Part shown: piece after piece, positions 26,365-35,271 of the stretch | Numbering within the stretch: position 1 is the first letter of the stretch | How the letters are laid out: each line of letters opens with the position of its first letter | Position numbers and translations under genes: made by a program | Assembly: GCA_018365455.1 (NCBI GenBank) | Contig: JAGZJZ010000005.1 | Location: 124,001 to 188,000 of the forward strand | Origin: Clostridiales bacterium | GTDB taxonomy: Bacteria > Bacillota > Clostridia > Lachnospirales > Lachnospiraceae | Reading direction: 5' to 3' | DNA length: 64,000 bases | Notes under the pieces: generated by a model | The model's database searches: none | Told to the model about the DNA's origin: nothing | The model's input: the letters and a program-made list of their open reading frames with translations, nothing else

Positions 26365-26739
26365 ATGAAAACAGCAATCAGCACAGACAAAGCACCAGCA
26401 GCAATCGGACCATATTCACAGGCAATTGAGGTAAACGGAATGATCTATACATCCGGTGTGATTCCGGTAGTTCCGGCTACGGGAGAGATTCCGGAGGGCG
26501 TGGAAGCCCAGGCAGACCAGGCAATCGGGAATCTGGCAGCCTTACTGGAAGCAGCGGGAACTTCAACTGCAAAGGTGATCAAGACAACGGTATTTATTAA
26601 AGACATGAATGACTTTGGAAAGATCAATGAAATTTATGCAAAATATTTTACCGAAACTTTTCCGGCACGTTCCTGTGTGGAAGTTGCAAGATTACCAAAG
26701 GACGTCCTGATTGAAATTGAAGCAGTTGCTGTGAAATAA
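26365..26739 (+). CDS. ridA: RidA family enamine/imine deaminase
   Basis: A 124-residue RidA (YjgF/YER057c) protein that hydrolyses reactive 2-aminoacrylate and related enamines made by PLP enzymes. Diagnostic segments are APAAIGPYSQAI at the start, SGVIPVVPATGEIP, and ARSCVEVARLPKDVLIEIEAVA with the substrate-binding Arg. AGGAGGAAAAACAC precedes ATG. It lies between unrelated genes with its own small transcript. Confidence 0.94.
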   Translation: MKTAISTDKAPAAIGPYSQAIEVNGMIYTSGVIPVVPATGEIPEGVEAQADQAIGNLAALLEAAGTSTAKVIKTTVFIKDMNDFGKINEIYAKYFTETFPARSCVEVARLPKDVLIEIEAVAVK

Positions 26740-26749
26740 TAAAAAATAT

Positions 26750-26778
26750 TTGATTTTAGTCCGTAAGTAGTTTATAGT
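26750..26778 (+). promoter_or_regulatory. promoter of the 77-residue protein gene
   Basis: TTGATT (26750-26755) and TATAGT (26773-26778) with a 17-base spacer. Confidence 0.5.
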
Positions 26779-26841
26779 ACTAGTAACACCTTTGTGTAAA
26801 ACTAGTAAATACAATATAGTGATTGGAAAGGAGATCTGGGG

Positions 26842-27075
26842 ATGAAAGTACAGAATATAACCAACATTGAAAAATTTTTTGAGGTAGTAGACAGCTGCAG
26901 CGGTAAAGTAGAACTGGTAACAGGTGAGGGCGACAGACTGAATCTGAAATCAAAGCTTTCCCAATACGTATCTATGGCGAACATCTTTTCAAATGGCGAG
27001 ATTCCGGAATTGGAAATCGTAGCTTATGAAAAAGATGATATCGACAAATTAATCTCATTTATGGTTAATAACTAA
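26842..27075 (+). CDS. small protein of unknown function
   Basis: A 77-residue acidic protein without signal or membrane segment. It contains SGKVELVTGEGDRLNLKSKL and ends in a helix (DDIDKLISFMVNN). GGAGATCTGGGG precedes ATG. It has its own promoter and a strong terminator, so it is a real single-gene transcript. I do not recognise a family; the pattern suggests a small alpha-beta domain. Confidence 0.7.
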   Translation: MKVQNITNIEKFFEVVDSCSGKVELVTGEGDRLNLKSKLSQYVSMANIFSNGEIPELEIVAYEKDDIDKLISFMVNN

Positions 27076-27084
27076 GTTTTGCAG

Positions 27085-27113
27085 AGCTGTCTCCAACGGG
27101 GACGGCTTTTTTT
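27085..27113 (+). terminator. terminator after the 77-residue protein
   Basis: A 10-bp stem (27085-27094 with 27098-27107) with a three-base loop is followed by TTTTTT. Confidence 0.9.
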
Positions 27114-27137
27114 AAATGGATTTTTATAGAATGTTTA

Positions 27138-27166
27138 TTGTTATTAAGGTTATTATTTGATATAAT
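27138..27166 (+). promoter_or_regulatory. promoter of the methyltransferase gene
   Basis: TTGTTA (27138-27143) and TATAAT (27161-27166) with a 17-base spacer. Confidence 0.65.
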
Positions 27167-27219
27167 GACCAAAAGAGTAAATAATAAATTTATCAGCAAT
27201 TAAGAAAAGGAGAAAAATT

Positions 27220-27834
27220 TTGGATTCATTAGACTATTATGAGCGATATGCAGGCGTGTATTATGAAAACACAGTAGATCTTGACATGCATGAGGCACTG
27301 GACAAGTTTCTGTCATACCTTCCTGAAAATGCAGAGGTATTAGACCTTGGCTGCGGTTCCGGCAGGGACAGCCTCTATCTGGAAGAAATGGGCTGTTATG
27401 TAACGCCTTTGGATGGGTCGGAGGAAATGTGTAAGCTGGCAGAGATTAACACAGATAAAGAAGTCTTACATATGACTTTCGAGGAGATGGAATTTGATGA
27501 GGTGTTTGACGGTATCTGGGCATGTGCTTCTTTACTTCATGTGGAAGAGAAAGATATGGACCGCATTATGGGGAAAGTGATTCAGGCGCTTAATCCGGGA
27601 GGAATCCTGTATGCTTCATTTCGCTATGGTGAATCTGAGGAATTCCGCAACCAGCGTTTGTTTCATGACTATACAGAGGATTCTCTGCATCGCATGTTAA
27701 AACGCCAGAGAGGCATTAAAATTATAGAGATCTGGAAGACGGAAGATATTAGAAACAGTCATCCGGACACAGAATGGATCAATGTATTAGTAAAGAAAAA
27801 AATGACTGAATCAGGCGAGGACTTCTATGAATAA
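27220..27834 (+). CDS. class I SAM-dependent methyltransferase
   Basis: A 204-residue Rossmann-fold methyltransferase. Motif I is VLDLGCGSGRDSLYL, followed by PLDGSEEM and the ASLLHV motif. The acceptor is not predictable; the closest look-alikes are tellurite-resistance/TehB-like and UbiE-like proteins. The start is TTG at 27220 with AAAGGAG upstream; no internal ATG keeps motif I with a better site. Its end overlaps the next gene by 8 bases, so the two are translationally coupled. Confidence 0.87.
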   Translation: MDSLDYYERYAGVYYENTVDLDMHEALDKFLSYLPENAEVLDLGCGSGRDSLYLEEMGCYVTPLDGSEEMCKLAEINTDKEVLHMTFEEMEFDEVFDGIWACASLLHVEEKDMDRIMGKVIQALNPGGILYASFRYGESEEFRNQRLFHDYTEDSLHRMLKRQRGIKIIEIWKTEDIRNSHPDTEWINVLVKKKMTESGEDFYE

Positions 27835-28798
27835 AATTAAAAATATTAACCGGCTGTTCCTGGGAATGGTGATTTTTGCTTTTCTGTTTTCCTTTGGTAT
27901 CGGATTTTTTGTAACAGGGCTTGGCACAGAGATGGCTATGATTTTAGGACAGCTGATGTATTTGATACCAATCTTGTTTTATATTCTGGTTATGCGTGTA
28001 CCGGTGAAAGAGGAAATCCCATTCAGGAAAATTAAATGGTCTACGGCATGTATGGTTGTTTTGTTTGTCGTACTGCTGATGCCGCTGGTTTCATTTTTAA
28101 ATTTATTTTCCATGCTGTTTGTAACAAACCATGTCAACGCCAGCGCTCAGGAACTGAATACGAATCCTTTTTTGGTAAATCTGCTTCTGGTTGGTGTAAT
28201 GCCGGCAGTTTCAGAAGAATTTATGTTCCGCGGTGTATTTTATGGCAGCTACCGTAGGAAAAACCATGTACAGGGAGCCATTCTGTGCGGTCTGGTCTTC
28301 GGTATGGCACATTTAAATGTAAACCAGTTTTTATATGCGTTTGTGGCAGGTTTTGCGTTCTGCCTGCTTATGGAGGCCACCGGAAGTATTCTGGCACCGA
28401 TGTTGGCTCATTTTGTAATTGATGCATGGAGCGTGGTGGTACTGGAGCTGCAGAAATTGTTGTACCAGGAGATACCCCAGCTATCGGATGCAGTTCAAAG
28501 CACAAGCCTGACATCCGATACGATTCTGACGGCACTTCAGGGCGTGGCAATTGCAGCGGTGATTTGTACAGCCTTAGCGGGATGTGTACTTTTCTGGATC
28601 AGTAAGCACTGCAAACGGGATATTCATTTCGTTTCTATTTTCCGAAATGCATTCAAAAAAAGAGAACCGGAAATGTCTGCTGTTACGGCAGCCGGTGAGC
28701 TGCAGGCTGCAGGGCAGGCAGAAAACAGAAGGCTGGTTACACCTTGTTTTGTAATCGGTGCACTCATCTGTATTGTTCAGATGATTCAGGTAGGTTAA
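27827..28798 (+). CDS. CPBP-family intramembrane metalloprotease
   Basis: A 323-residue membrane protein with about eight helices. The CPBP (CAAX protease and bacteriocin processing) motifs are EEFMFRGVFY, FGMAHLNVNQF and HFVIDAW, which carry the catalytic Glu pair and the metal-binding His residues. Members process prenylated or small peptide substrates or give bacteriocin self-immunity; no bacteriocin gene is seen nearby. It is coupled to the methyltransferase gene. A hydrophilic tail precedes a last helix. Confidence 0.87.
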   Translation: MNKIKNINRLFLGMVIFAFLFSFGIGFFVTGLGTEMAMILGQLMYLIPILFYILVMRVPVKEEIPFRKIKWSTACMVVLFVVLLMPLVSFLNLFSMLFVTNHVNASAQELNTNPFLVNLLLVGVMPAVSEEFMFRGVFYGSYRRKNHVQGAILCGLVFGMAHLNVNQFLYAFVAGFAFCLLMEATGSILAPMLAHFVIDAWSVVVLELQKLLYQEIPQLSDAVQSTSLTSDTILTALQGVAIAAVICTALAGCVLFWISKHCKRDIHFVSIFRNAFKKREPEMSAVTAAGELQAAGQAENRRLVTPCFVIGALICIVQMIQVG

Positions 28799-28913
28799 CG
28801 AGAAAAAAGTAAATAGCAACTATCTTAGAGCGTGTTTGGAGACATTGCAGGACTGGATATACCATTGGTATAACGGGGCATGTTTTCAGGCACGTTCTGG
28901 AATTGAGGTATAG

Positions 28914-31900
28914 ATGAATTTTACACATTTACACGTCCATACAGAATATAGTCTGCTGGATGGATCGAATAAGATAAAAGAATATGTAGCAAGAGTGAAA
29001 GAATTAGGGATGAACAGTGCGGCGATTACAGACCATGGTGTTATGTACGGCGTAATCGAGTTTTACCGGGCTGCAAAAGAAGCAGGTATTAATCCGGTCA
29101 TCGGCTGTGAAGTGTATGTTGCGCCTAATTCCAGATTCGATAAAGAAGCGGCCGGGGGCGATGACAGATATTACCACCTGGTCCTTTTAGCGGAAAACAA
29201 CATTGGATACAGTAATCTGATGAAGATTGTTTCCAAAGGCTTTGTAGAAGGGTTTTATTATAAACCACGGGTGGATATGGAGGTTCTGGAGACTTACAGC
29301 GAGGGAATTATAGCACTTAGTGCCTGTCTGGCTGGTGAAGTACAAAAATATCTTGTGCGTGGAATGTATGAGGATGCAAAAAAAGCGGCGTTGCGTTATG
29401 AAGGCATATTTGGAAAAGGAAATTACTTTCTGGAGCTTCAGGACCATGGTATTCCGGAACAGAAAATGGTAAATCCCCAGCTGCTGCGTATGAGCAAAGA
29501 GCTGGATATCGGGCTGGTAGCAACCAATGACGTTCACTATACCTATGCAGAAGATGAATCCCCCCATGATATCCTGCTTTGTATCCAGACGGCAAAGAAG
29601 CTGGATGACGAAGACCGTATGCGCTATGAGGGAGGACAATATTACGTCAAATCCCCGGAGGAAATGGCGAACTTATTCCCGTATGCGCTTGAGGCACTGG
29701 AGAATACCCAGAAAATCGCAGACCGCTGCCATGTGGAGATTGAGTTTGGAGTCACAAAGCTTCCAAAATATGATGTTCCCCAGGGTTATACCTCATGGGA
29801 ATACCTGAATAAGCTCTGCTTTGACGGCATGGACGAACGTTACCAGCCTGTTACGGAGGAGCTGCGGACACGACTGGAATATGAGCTTGGTATTATCAAG
29901 GAAATGGGGTATGTGGATTATTTCCTGATTGTGTGGGACTTTATTAAATATGCCAAGGACCACGATATTATTGTAGGACCGGGGCGTGGATCGGCTGCAG
30001 GAAGCCTTGTTTCCTATACGCTGGGTATCACCACCCTGGATCCCATTAAATACAGTCTGCTGTTTGAACGTTTCCTGAATCCGGAACGTGTATCCATGCC
30101 CGATATCGACGTGGATTTCTGTTTTGAAAGAAGACAGGAAGTCATTGATTATGTAGTGGAAAAATACGGAAAAGACCGGGTGGTGCAGATTGTTACCTTT
30201 GGTACCATGGCTGCACGAGGTGTAATCCGGGATGTGGGCCGTGTTATGGACCTGCCGTATGCGATGGTGGATTCCATTGCAAAAATGATACCAAATGAAT
30301 TGAACATTACCATAGATAAAGCGCTGATTATGAATGGCGAGATGAAAAGCCTGTATGAATCCGATCCCCAGGTGAAAACGCTGATCGATATGTCAAAGAG
30401 GCTGGAAGGGCTGCCGCGGCATACCTCCATGCACGCAGCCGGAGTGGTTATCAGCCAGAAATCTGTGGACGAATACGTTCCTCTGTCCAGGGCATCAGAC
30501 GGTTCCATTACCACCCAGTTTACCATGACTACACTGGAAGAACTGGGACTTTTAAAGATGGACTTTCTTGGACTTCGGACCCTGACGGTAATCCAGAATG
30601 CGGTGCGCCTGGCGGAAAAGAGCTCAGGAAAAAGTTTGGATATGGATCTGATTGATTATAACGATAAAGAGGTACTGGATTCGATTGGAACCGGAAGGAC
30701 AGATGGTGTGTTCCAGCTGGAAAGCGGCGGTATGAAGAGCTTTATGAAGGAATTAAAGCCTCAGAGCCTGGAAGATATTATCGCCGGGATATCCCTGTAC
30801 CGTCCGGGTCCTATGGATTTCATTCCCCAGTACATCCGGGGCAAGAATAATCCGGACAGCATCGTCTACGACTGCCCCCAGCTGGAATCCATTCTGGAGC
30901 CTACCTATGGCTGTATCGTCTATCAGGAACAGGTTATGCAGATTGTACGTGACCTGGGTGGATATACCCTGGGACGAAGCGATCTGCTGCGCCGTGCCAT
31001 GTCCAAGAAAAAAGCTTCTGTTATGGAAAAGGAGCGTCAGAATTTCGTATACGGAAACGAAGCAGAAGGCGTTGCAGGCTGTATCAATAATGGAATCGAT
31101 GAGAAAATCGCTAATAAAATCTATGATGACATGATAGATTTTGCAAAGTATGCATTTAACAAGTCCCATGCGGCTGCATATGGGGTGGTTTCATACCAGA
31201 CGGCATATTTGAAATATTATTATCCGGTAGAATTTATGGCGGCGCTTATGACGTCAGTTATTGATAACCCTACCAAAGTATCGGAATATATTCTCACCTG
31301 CCGACAGATGAGCATAGATATTCTGCCCCCGGACATTAATGTGGGAGAAAGTGCGTTTTCGGTAGATGGAAAATCCATCCGTTACGGGCTGTCCGCCATT
31401 AAAAGTGTTGGAAAGCCGGTGATTGAAGCAATTGTAACGGAGCGTATGAACAGAGGGCCCTATAAGTCTTTAAAAGATTTTATCGAACGCCTGTCCGGTA
31501 AAGAAGTCAATAAGAGGACCATTGAGAGCTTTATTAAAGCAGGTGCACTGGATGGACTGGGCGGAACCAGAAAGCAGTTCATGATGATCTATGTACAGAT
31601 TATGGACAGCGTGAACCAGGAACGGAAATATTCGCTCACCGGACAGATGTCTTTATTTGATCTGGTGGGTGAAGAAGAGAAAAAAGAATTTGAAATCAGG
31701 CTGCCGGACGTTGGGGAATACGAAAAAGAGCAGCTGCTCAGTTTTGAGAAGGAAGTGCTGGGCGTATATATCAGCGGTCATCCCCTTCAGGAATATGAAG
31801 AGAGATGGCGTAAGAATATCTCCCAGGTAACTTCGGATTTTATGATTGATGAGGAAATTGGAGTAACAAAGGTAGCAGATGGTATAAAAGCCATAATCGG

Positions 31901-32384
31901 AGGAATGATTATAAGTAAAACGGTGAAGCATACCAGAACGAATAAAACCATGGCATTTATTACCGTGGAAGATCTGGTGGGAACAGTGGAAGTGGTAATC
32001 TTTCCTAAAGATTATGAAAAGTTCAGGGATCTTCTTGTTGAGGACAGCAAGGTATTTGTAAAAGGCCGTGTTTCGACAGAAGACGACAAACCCAGCAAGC
32101 TGATCTGTGAAAAAATCTGGGCATTTGAAGAGGCACCAAGGGAACTCTGGATCCAATTCGAAGATAAAGAAATGTTTGCCGAGTCAGAAGAGGCACTCTA
32201 CGGGCTGCTCCGCCAGTCTGATGGGAAAGATGCCGTGGTCATTTATGTGCGAAATCCAAAGTCTGTGAAGAGGCTGGAACGCAACTGGTCAGTGCGGATT
32301 GAAGAGCAGCTTTTACGGAAACTTGCTGAAAATTTTGGGGGGAATAACGTAAAAGTTGTAGAAAAGAGTATTGAAAAGTTGTAG
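28914..32384 (+). CDS. dnaE: DNA polymerase III subunit alpha, DnaE type
   Basis: An 1156-residue polymerase. The N-terminal PHP domain begins HLHVHTEYSLLDG. The polymerase core contains GRGSAAGSLVSY and the catalytic acidic motif PDIDVDF (about 396-402). A helix-hairpin-helix region and an OB fold (AIIGGMIISK) follow. There is no internal exonuclease, so it is DnaE rather than PolC, the second alpha subunit of low-GC Firmicutes that extends primers on the lagging strand. TGAGGTATAG precedes ATG. pfkA follows after about 80 bases. Confidence 0.97.
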   Translation: MNFTHLHVHTEYSLLDGSNKIKEYVARVKELGMNSAAITDHGVMYGVIEFYRAAKEAGINPVIGCEVYVAPNSRFDKEAAGGDDRYYHLVLLAENNIGYSNLMKIVSKGFVEGFYYKPRVDMEVLETYSEGIIALSACLAGEVQKYLVRGMYEDAKKAALRYEGIFGKGNYFLELQDHGIPEQKMVNPQLLRMSKELDIGLVATNDVHYTYAEDESPHDILLCIQTAKKLDDEDRMRYEGGQYYVKSPEEMANLFPYALEALENTQKIADRCHVEIEFGVTKLPKYDVPQGYTSWEYLNKLCFDGMDERYQPVTEELRTRLEYELGIIKEMGYVDYFLIVWDFIKYAKDHDIIVGPGRGSAAGSLVSYTLGITTLDPIKYSLLFERFLNPERVSMPDIDVDFCFERRQEVIDYVVEKYGKDRVVQIVTFGTMAARGVIRDVGRVMDLPYAMVDSIAKMIPNELNITIDKALIMNGEMKSLYESDPQVKTLIDMSKRLEGLPRHTSMHAAGVVISQKSVDEYVPLSRASDGSITTQFTMTTLEELGLLKMDFLGLRTLTVIQNAVRLAEKSSGKSLDMDLIDYNDKEVLDSIGTGRTDGVFQLESGGMKSFMKELKPQSLEDIIAGISLYRPGPMDFIPQYIRGKNNPDSIVYDCPQLESILEPTYGCIVYQEQVMQIVRDLGGYTLGRSDLLRRAMSKKKASVMEKERQNFVYGNEAEGVAGCINNGIDEKIANKIYDDMIDFAKYAFNKSHAAAYGVVSYQTAYLKYYYPVEFMAALMTSVIDNPTKVSEYILTCRQMSIDILPPDINVGESAFSVDGKSIRYGLSAIKSVGKPVIEAIVTERMNRGPYKSLKDFIERLSGKEVNKRTIESFIKAGALDGLGGTRKQFMMIYVQIMDSVNQERKYSLTGQMSLFDLVGEEEKKEFEIRLPDVGEYEKEQLLSFEKEVLGVYISGHPLQEYEERWRKNISQVTSDFMIDEEIGVTKVADGIKAIIGGMIISKTVKHTRTNKTMAFITVEDLVGTVEVVIFPKDYEKFRDLLVEDSKVFVKGRVSTEDDKPSKLICEKIWAFEEAPRELWIQFEDKEMFAESEEALYGLLRQSDGKDAVVIYVRNPKSVKRLERNWSVRIEEQLLRKLAENFGGNNVKVVEKSIEKL

Positions 32385-32399
32385 AAAATGAATTAGAAT
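32371..32399 (+). promoter_or_regulatory. candidate promoter of pfkA inside the dnaE end
   Basis: TTGAAA (32371-32376) and TAGAAT (32394-32399) with a 17-base spacer overlap the last codons of dnaE. pfkA could be expressed from here as well as by readthrough. Confidence 0.45.
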
Positions 32400-32463
32400 G
32401 TTTAGGATGAGGAAATTGTATATAAATGAATTAAGGTGAACCTAAAATGAAGGAGGCACAAAA

Positions 32464-33438
32464 ATGGCAAAGCAAATAGAGACAATCGGAGTGTTAACAA
32501 GTGGTGGTGATGCACCCGGAATGAACGCTGCAATTCGCGCAGTTGTACGAAGAGCAATTTCAAGCGGTAAAAAGGTAAAAGGTATTTTAAAAGGCTATAA
32601 TGGTCTGTTAAATGAAGAAATTATTGACTTATCGGCACGTGATGTATCAGATACCATTTCACGGGGAGGTACGATTCTCTATACGGCACGTTGTGCTGAG
32701 TTCAGGACAGCAGAAGGACAGAAGCAGGGCGCAGAAGTCTGCAGAAAACACGGCATTGACGGATTGGTAGTTATTGGTGGAGACGGTTCTTTTGCCGGAG
32801 CACAGAAACTGGCAAATCTGGGTGTGAATACCATTGGAGTTCCGGGAACGATCGATCTTGATATTGCTTGTTCCGAGTATACGATTGGTTTTGATACCGC
32901 AGTTAATACTGCAATGCAGGCTATTGATAAAGTACGTGATACCTCTACATCCCATGAAAGATGCAGTATCATCGAGGTTATGGGACGTGGTGCGGGTTAT
33001 ATCGCATTGTGGTGCGGTATAGCAAATGGAGCAGAAGATATTCTGATTCCTGAAAAGTATGATTATGATGAGCAGAAACTGATCAATAATATTATAAATA
33101 ACAGAAAACGCGGTAAGAAACACCATATTATCATTAATGCAGAGGGAATCGGACATTCTACCAGTATGGCGAGAAGAATTGAAGCAGCTACAGGCGTTGA
33201 GACCAGAGCGACAATTCTGGGACATATGCAGCGTGGAGGAAGCCCTACCTGTAAGGATCGTGTGTATGCATCCATGATGGGCGCTTATGCAACTGATTTA
33301 TTGTGTGATGGTAAGACAAACCGTGTAGTTGGATATAAAAATGGCGACTTCACTGATTTTGATATTAATGAAGCGCTGGCAATGCAAAAAGGTATTTCAG
33401 AATTTATGTTTGAGGTAAGCAGATCTCTATCTGTATAA
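32464..33438 (+). CDS. pfkA: ATP-dependent 6-phosphofructokinase
   Basis: A 324-residue glycolytic enzyme that phosphorylates fructose 6-phosphate. It has TSGGDAPGMNAAIRA, GGDGSFAGA (Gly rather than Asp after GGD, which marks ATP and not pyrophosphate use), the catalytic PGTID, and GHMQRGGSPTC. The usual PGTIDNDI reads PGTIDLDI here. AAGGAGGCACAAA precedes ATG. It lies after dnaE, as in many Firmicutes, though accDA and pyk are not present. Confidence 0.95.
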   Translation: MAKQIETIGVLTSGGDAPGMNAAIRAVVRRAISSGKKVKGILKGYNGLLNEEIIDLSARDVSDTISRGGTILYTARCAEFRTAEGQKQGAEVCRKHGIDGLVVIGGDGSFAGAQKLANLGVNTIGVPGTIDLDIACSEYTIGFDTAVNTAMQAIDKVRDTSTSHERCSIIEVMGRGAGYIALWCGIANGAEDILIPEKYDYDEQKLINNIINNRKRGKKHHIIINAEGIGHSTSMARRIEAATGVETRATILGHMQRGGSPTCKDRVYASMMGAYATDLLCDGKTNRVVGYKNGDFTDFDINEALAMQKGISEFMFEVSRSLSV

Positions 33439-33514
33439 GATTTCAGATGTAAGAAGAAATGATGTATAAGAAGTAACAGGATATAAGTTCAGGTATAAGA
33501 TAAGGAGTAACAAA

Positions 33515-34162
33515 ATGGCAGTAAAATCCTTTGTGGTTTTTGGGTTGGGTAAGTTCGGTGTCAGCGTTGCAACTGCGCTTAGTAATAACGGATGTGAAGT
33601 GCTGGCAGTGGATATGGATCCCGATAAGGTCCAGGACATTGCAGATGAAGTAACCTATGCGGTAAGAGCGAATGTAACAGATCCGGAATTATTTAAAAGC
33701 CTGGGACTGCGCAATATGGATGGAGCGGTCGTTGCGATCTCCGGAAGTATGGAAGCAAGCGTTATGGCTACTATATTGGCGAAAGAAGCGGGAATTCCGT
33801 ACATTCTGGCAAAAGCCACCAATCGTATTCATGCCACAGTTTTGGAAAAAGTGGGTGCGGATCATGTCATATCGCCGGAAAGCGAAATGGGATCCCGTGT
33901 TGCGAGAAATATGGTGTTTGGCAGATTCGTTGACACTTTTGAACTTTCTTCTACCTATAGTATGGTGGAAATGGAAATGCCGGAGTCCTGGGTAGGAAGT
34001 ACTTTAAGGGAACTGGATATCCGGAATAAGTTCGGGGTAAATATCATTGCTTCAAAAGTAGGAGATCAGGTGAACGTAAATCTGGACCCGGATGAGCCTA
34101 TGCGGGCAGAACAAACGCTGCTTACCGTAGGCAATAACGAAAAACTGAGAAAGATAAAGTAG
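33515..34162 (+). CDS. KtrA/TrkA-type potassium channel regulatory subunit
   Basis: A 215-residue cytosolic RCK protein. The Rossmann domain starts VVFGLGKFGVSVATAL with the NAD(H)/ATP-binding glycines and acidic residue VDMDPDK. A C-terminal RCK_C domain (about 135-215) follows. It should gate a KtrB/TrkH-type potassium channel, but no such gene is adjacent, as in Bacillus ktrC. AAGGAGTAACAAA precedes ATG. Confidence 0.9.
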   Translation: MAVKSFVVFGLGKFGVSVATALSNNGCEVLAVDMDPDKVQDIADEVTYAVRANVTDPELFKSLGLRNMDGAVVAISGSMEASVMATILAKEAGIPYILAKATNRIHATVLEKVGADHVISPESEMGSRVARNMVFGRFVDTFELSSTYSMVEMEMPESWVGSTLRELDIRNKFGVNIIASKVGDQVNVNLDPDEPMRAEQTLLTVGNNEKLRKIK

Positions 34163-34169
34163 TAATGTG

Positions 34170-34243
34170 CCAGGCGGCACTAGTGCCACCCGGCGTAAAT
34201 ACGCCACTATATAGCACCCGCTAACTAGTTGCTCGCGGGAATA
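34170..34243 (+). repeat. extragenic palindromic repeat, modules 1 and 3
   Basis: The interval after the KtrA-type gene holds GGCACTAGTGCC, GGCGTA-AA-TACGCC and a CCCGC/GCGGG stem. TAAATACGCCACTATATAG (34196-34214) matches 20826-20844, and GTTGCTCGCGGGAATA (34228-34243) is identical to 40778-40793. Confidence 0.6.
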
Positions 34244-34272
34244 GAGAAAAGTAAATAGAATAGACAAAGATC

Positions 34273-34302
34273 AAAAGGCGCTGATGAAAATTAGCGCCTT
34301 TT
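34273..34302 (+). terminator. terminator before the RNA methyltransferase gene
   Basis: AAAAGGCGCT (34273-34282) pairs perfectly with AGCGCCTTTT (34293-34302) around a 10-base loop. Confidence 0.8.
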
Positions 34303-34319
34303 GTCAGAACAGGAGTAGT

Positions 34320-35096
34320 ATGATTACCAGTACATCAAATCAGCAGATTAAGAATCTGCTTCAACTTCAGAAAAAAGGAAAAGTGCGCAAAGAACAGGAT
34401 GTGTTCGTAGTTGAAGGTGTTAAGATGTATCAGGAGGCACCCGAAGAACAAATAGTCAAGACCTATGTATCCAGAACATTCTATGAAAAGCCGGAAAATA
34501 AGCGGATTCTGAATGAAGAAAGGCTGGAGGTGGTGGAAGACCGGGTATTTGCTGCCGCATCGGATACAAAGACGCCCCAGGGCATCCTGAGTATCGTAAA
34601 ACAGTCCCACTATAACTTAAAGGAAATTCTCACATTATCTTCTGCACCCCATCTGCTGATCCTTGAGAATCTGCAGGATCCGGGGAATCTGGGAACTATC
34701 ATGAGAACAGCAGAAGGTGCCGGCGTAAACGGTATCATTATGACCTCGGATACGGTAGATATCTATAATCCCAAGACAATCCGCTCAACCATGGGCTCCC
34801 TGTACCGTATGCCATTTTATTATTCGGATAATATAGAAGAAACATTAAAAGATTTAAAAGAAAAAAATATTAAAACCTACGCAGCCCATTTAAAAGGTTC
34901 CCGTAATTATTATGAAGAAAATTATTTGGGGGGCACTGCATTTCTCATCGGTAACGAAGGAAACGGTTTAAGTGAATCACTCAGTACACAGGCGGATTGT
35001 TACGTTAAGATACCCATGTCAGGCAAGGTCGAGTCATTGAATGCGGCGATTGCAGCATCGGTACTGATGTATGAAGTGAAGCGTCAGAGGGGGTAA
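34320..35096 (+). CDS. SpoU/TrmH-family RNA 2'-O-methyltransferase
   Basis: A 258-residue SPOUT methyltransferase that methylates ribose 2'-OH in rRNA or tRNA; the exact target is not predictable. An N-terminal L30e-like domain (about 1-100) precedes the SpoU domain with LENLQDPGNLGTIMRTAEG (motif 1), IGNEGNGLS (motif 2) and PMSGKVESLNAAIAASVLMYE (motif 3). ATG at 34320 has AGGAG just upstream; an in-frame start at 34284 lies in the terminator and is unlikely. Confidence 0.93.
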   Translation: MITSTSNQQIKNLLQLQKKGKVRKEQDVFVVEGVKMYQEAPEEQIVKTYVSRTFYEKPENKRILNEERLEVVEDRVFAAASDTKTPQGILSIVKQSHYNLKEILTLSSAPHLLILENLQDPGNLGTIMRTAEGAGVNGIIMTSDTVDIYNPKTIRSTMGSLYRMPFYYSDNIEETLKDLKEKNIKTYAAHLKGSRNYYEENYLGGTAFLIGNEGNGLSESLSTQADCYVKIPMSGKVESLNAAIAASVLMYEVKRQRG

Positions 35097-35153
35097 TCCG
35101 GGATCAGATGAACAAGATATGAACACTGAATAATAAAAACTTAAGAAATAAAC

Positions 35154-35182
35154 TTGACAAACTTCTCATATTATTGTACAAT
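35154..35182 (+). promoter_or_regulatory. strong promoter of the SleB-type hydrolase gene
   Basis: TTGACA (35154-35159) and TACAAT (35177-35182) with a 17-base spacer. A 90-base leader follows before ATG. Confidence 0.8.
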
Positions 35183-35271
35183 ACATTCGTAACAAAATTT
35201 AATAGATTTGTAATAATTGTAATGGAATAGTAGTAAATATTTCATGCAACGCAGTTATTCAGGAGGTAAAA

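Noticed and set aside
32464..33438. Pyrophosphate-dependent phosphofructokinase
   Set aside because: GGDGS, with Gly instead of Asp after GGD, points to ATP use.
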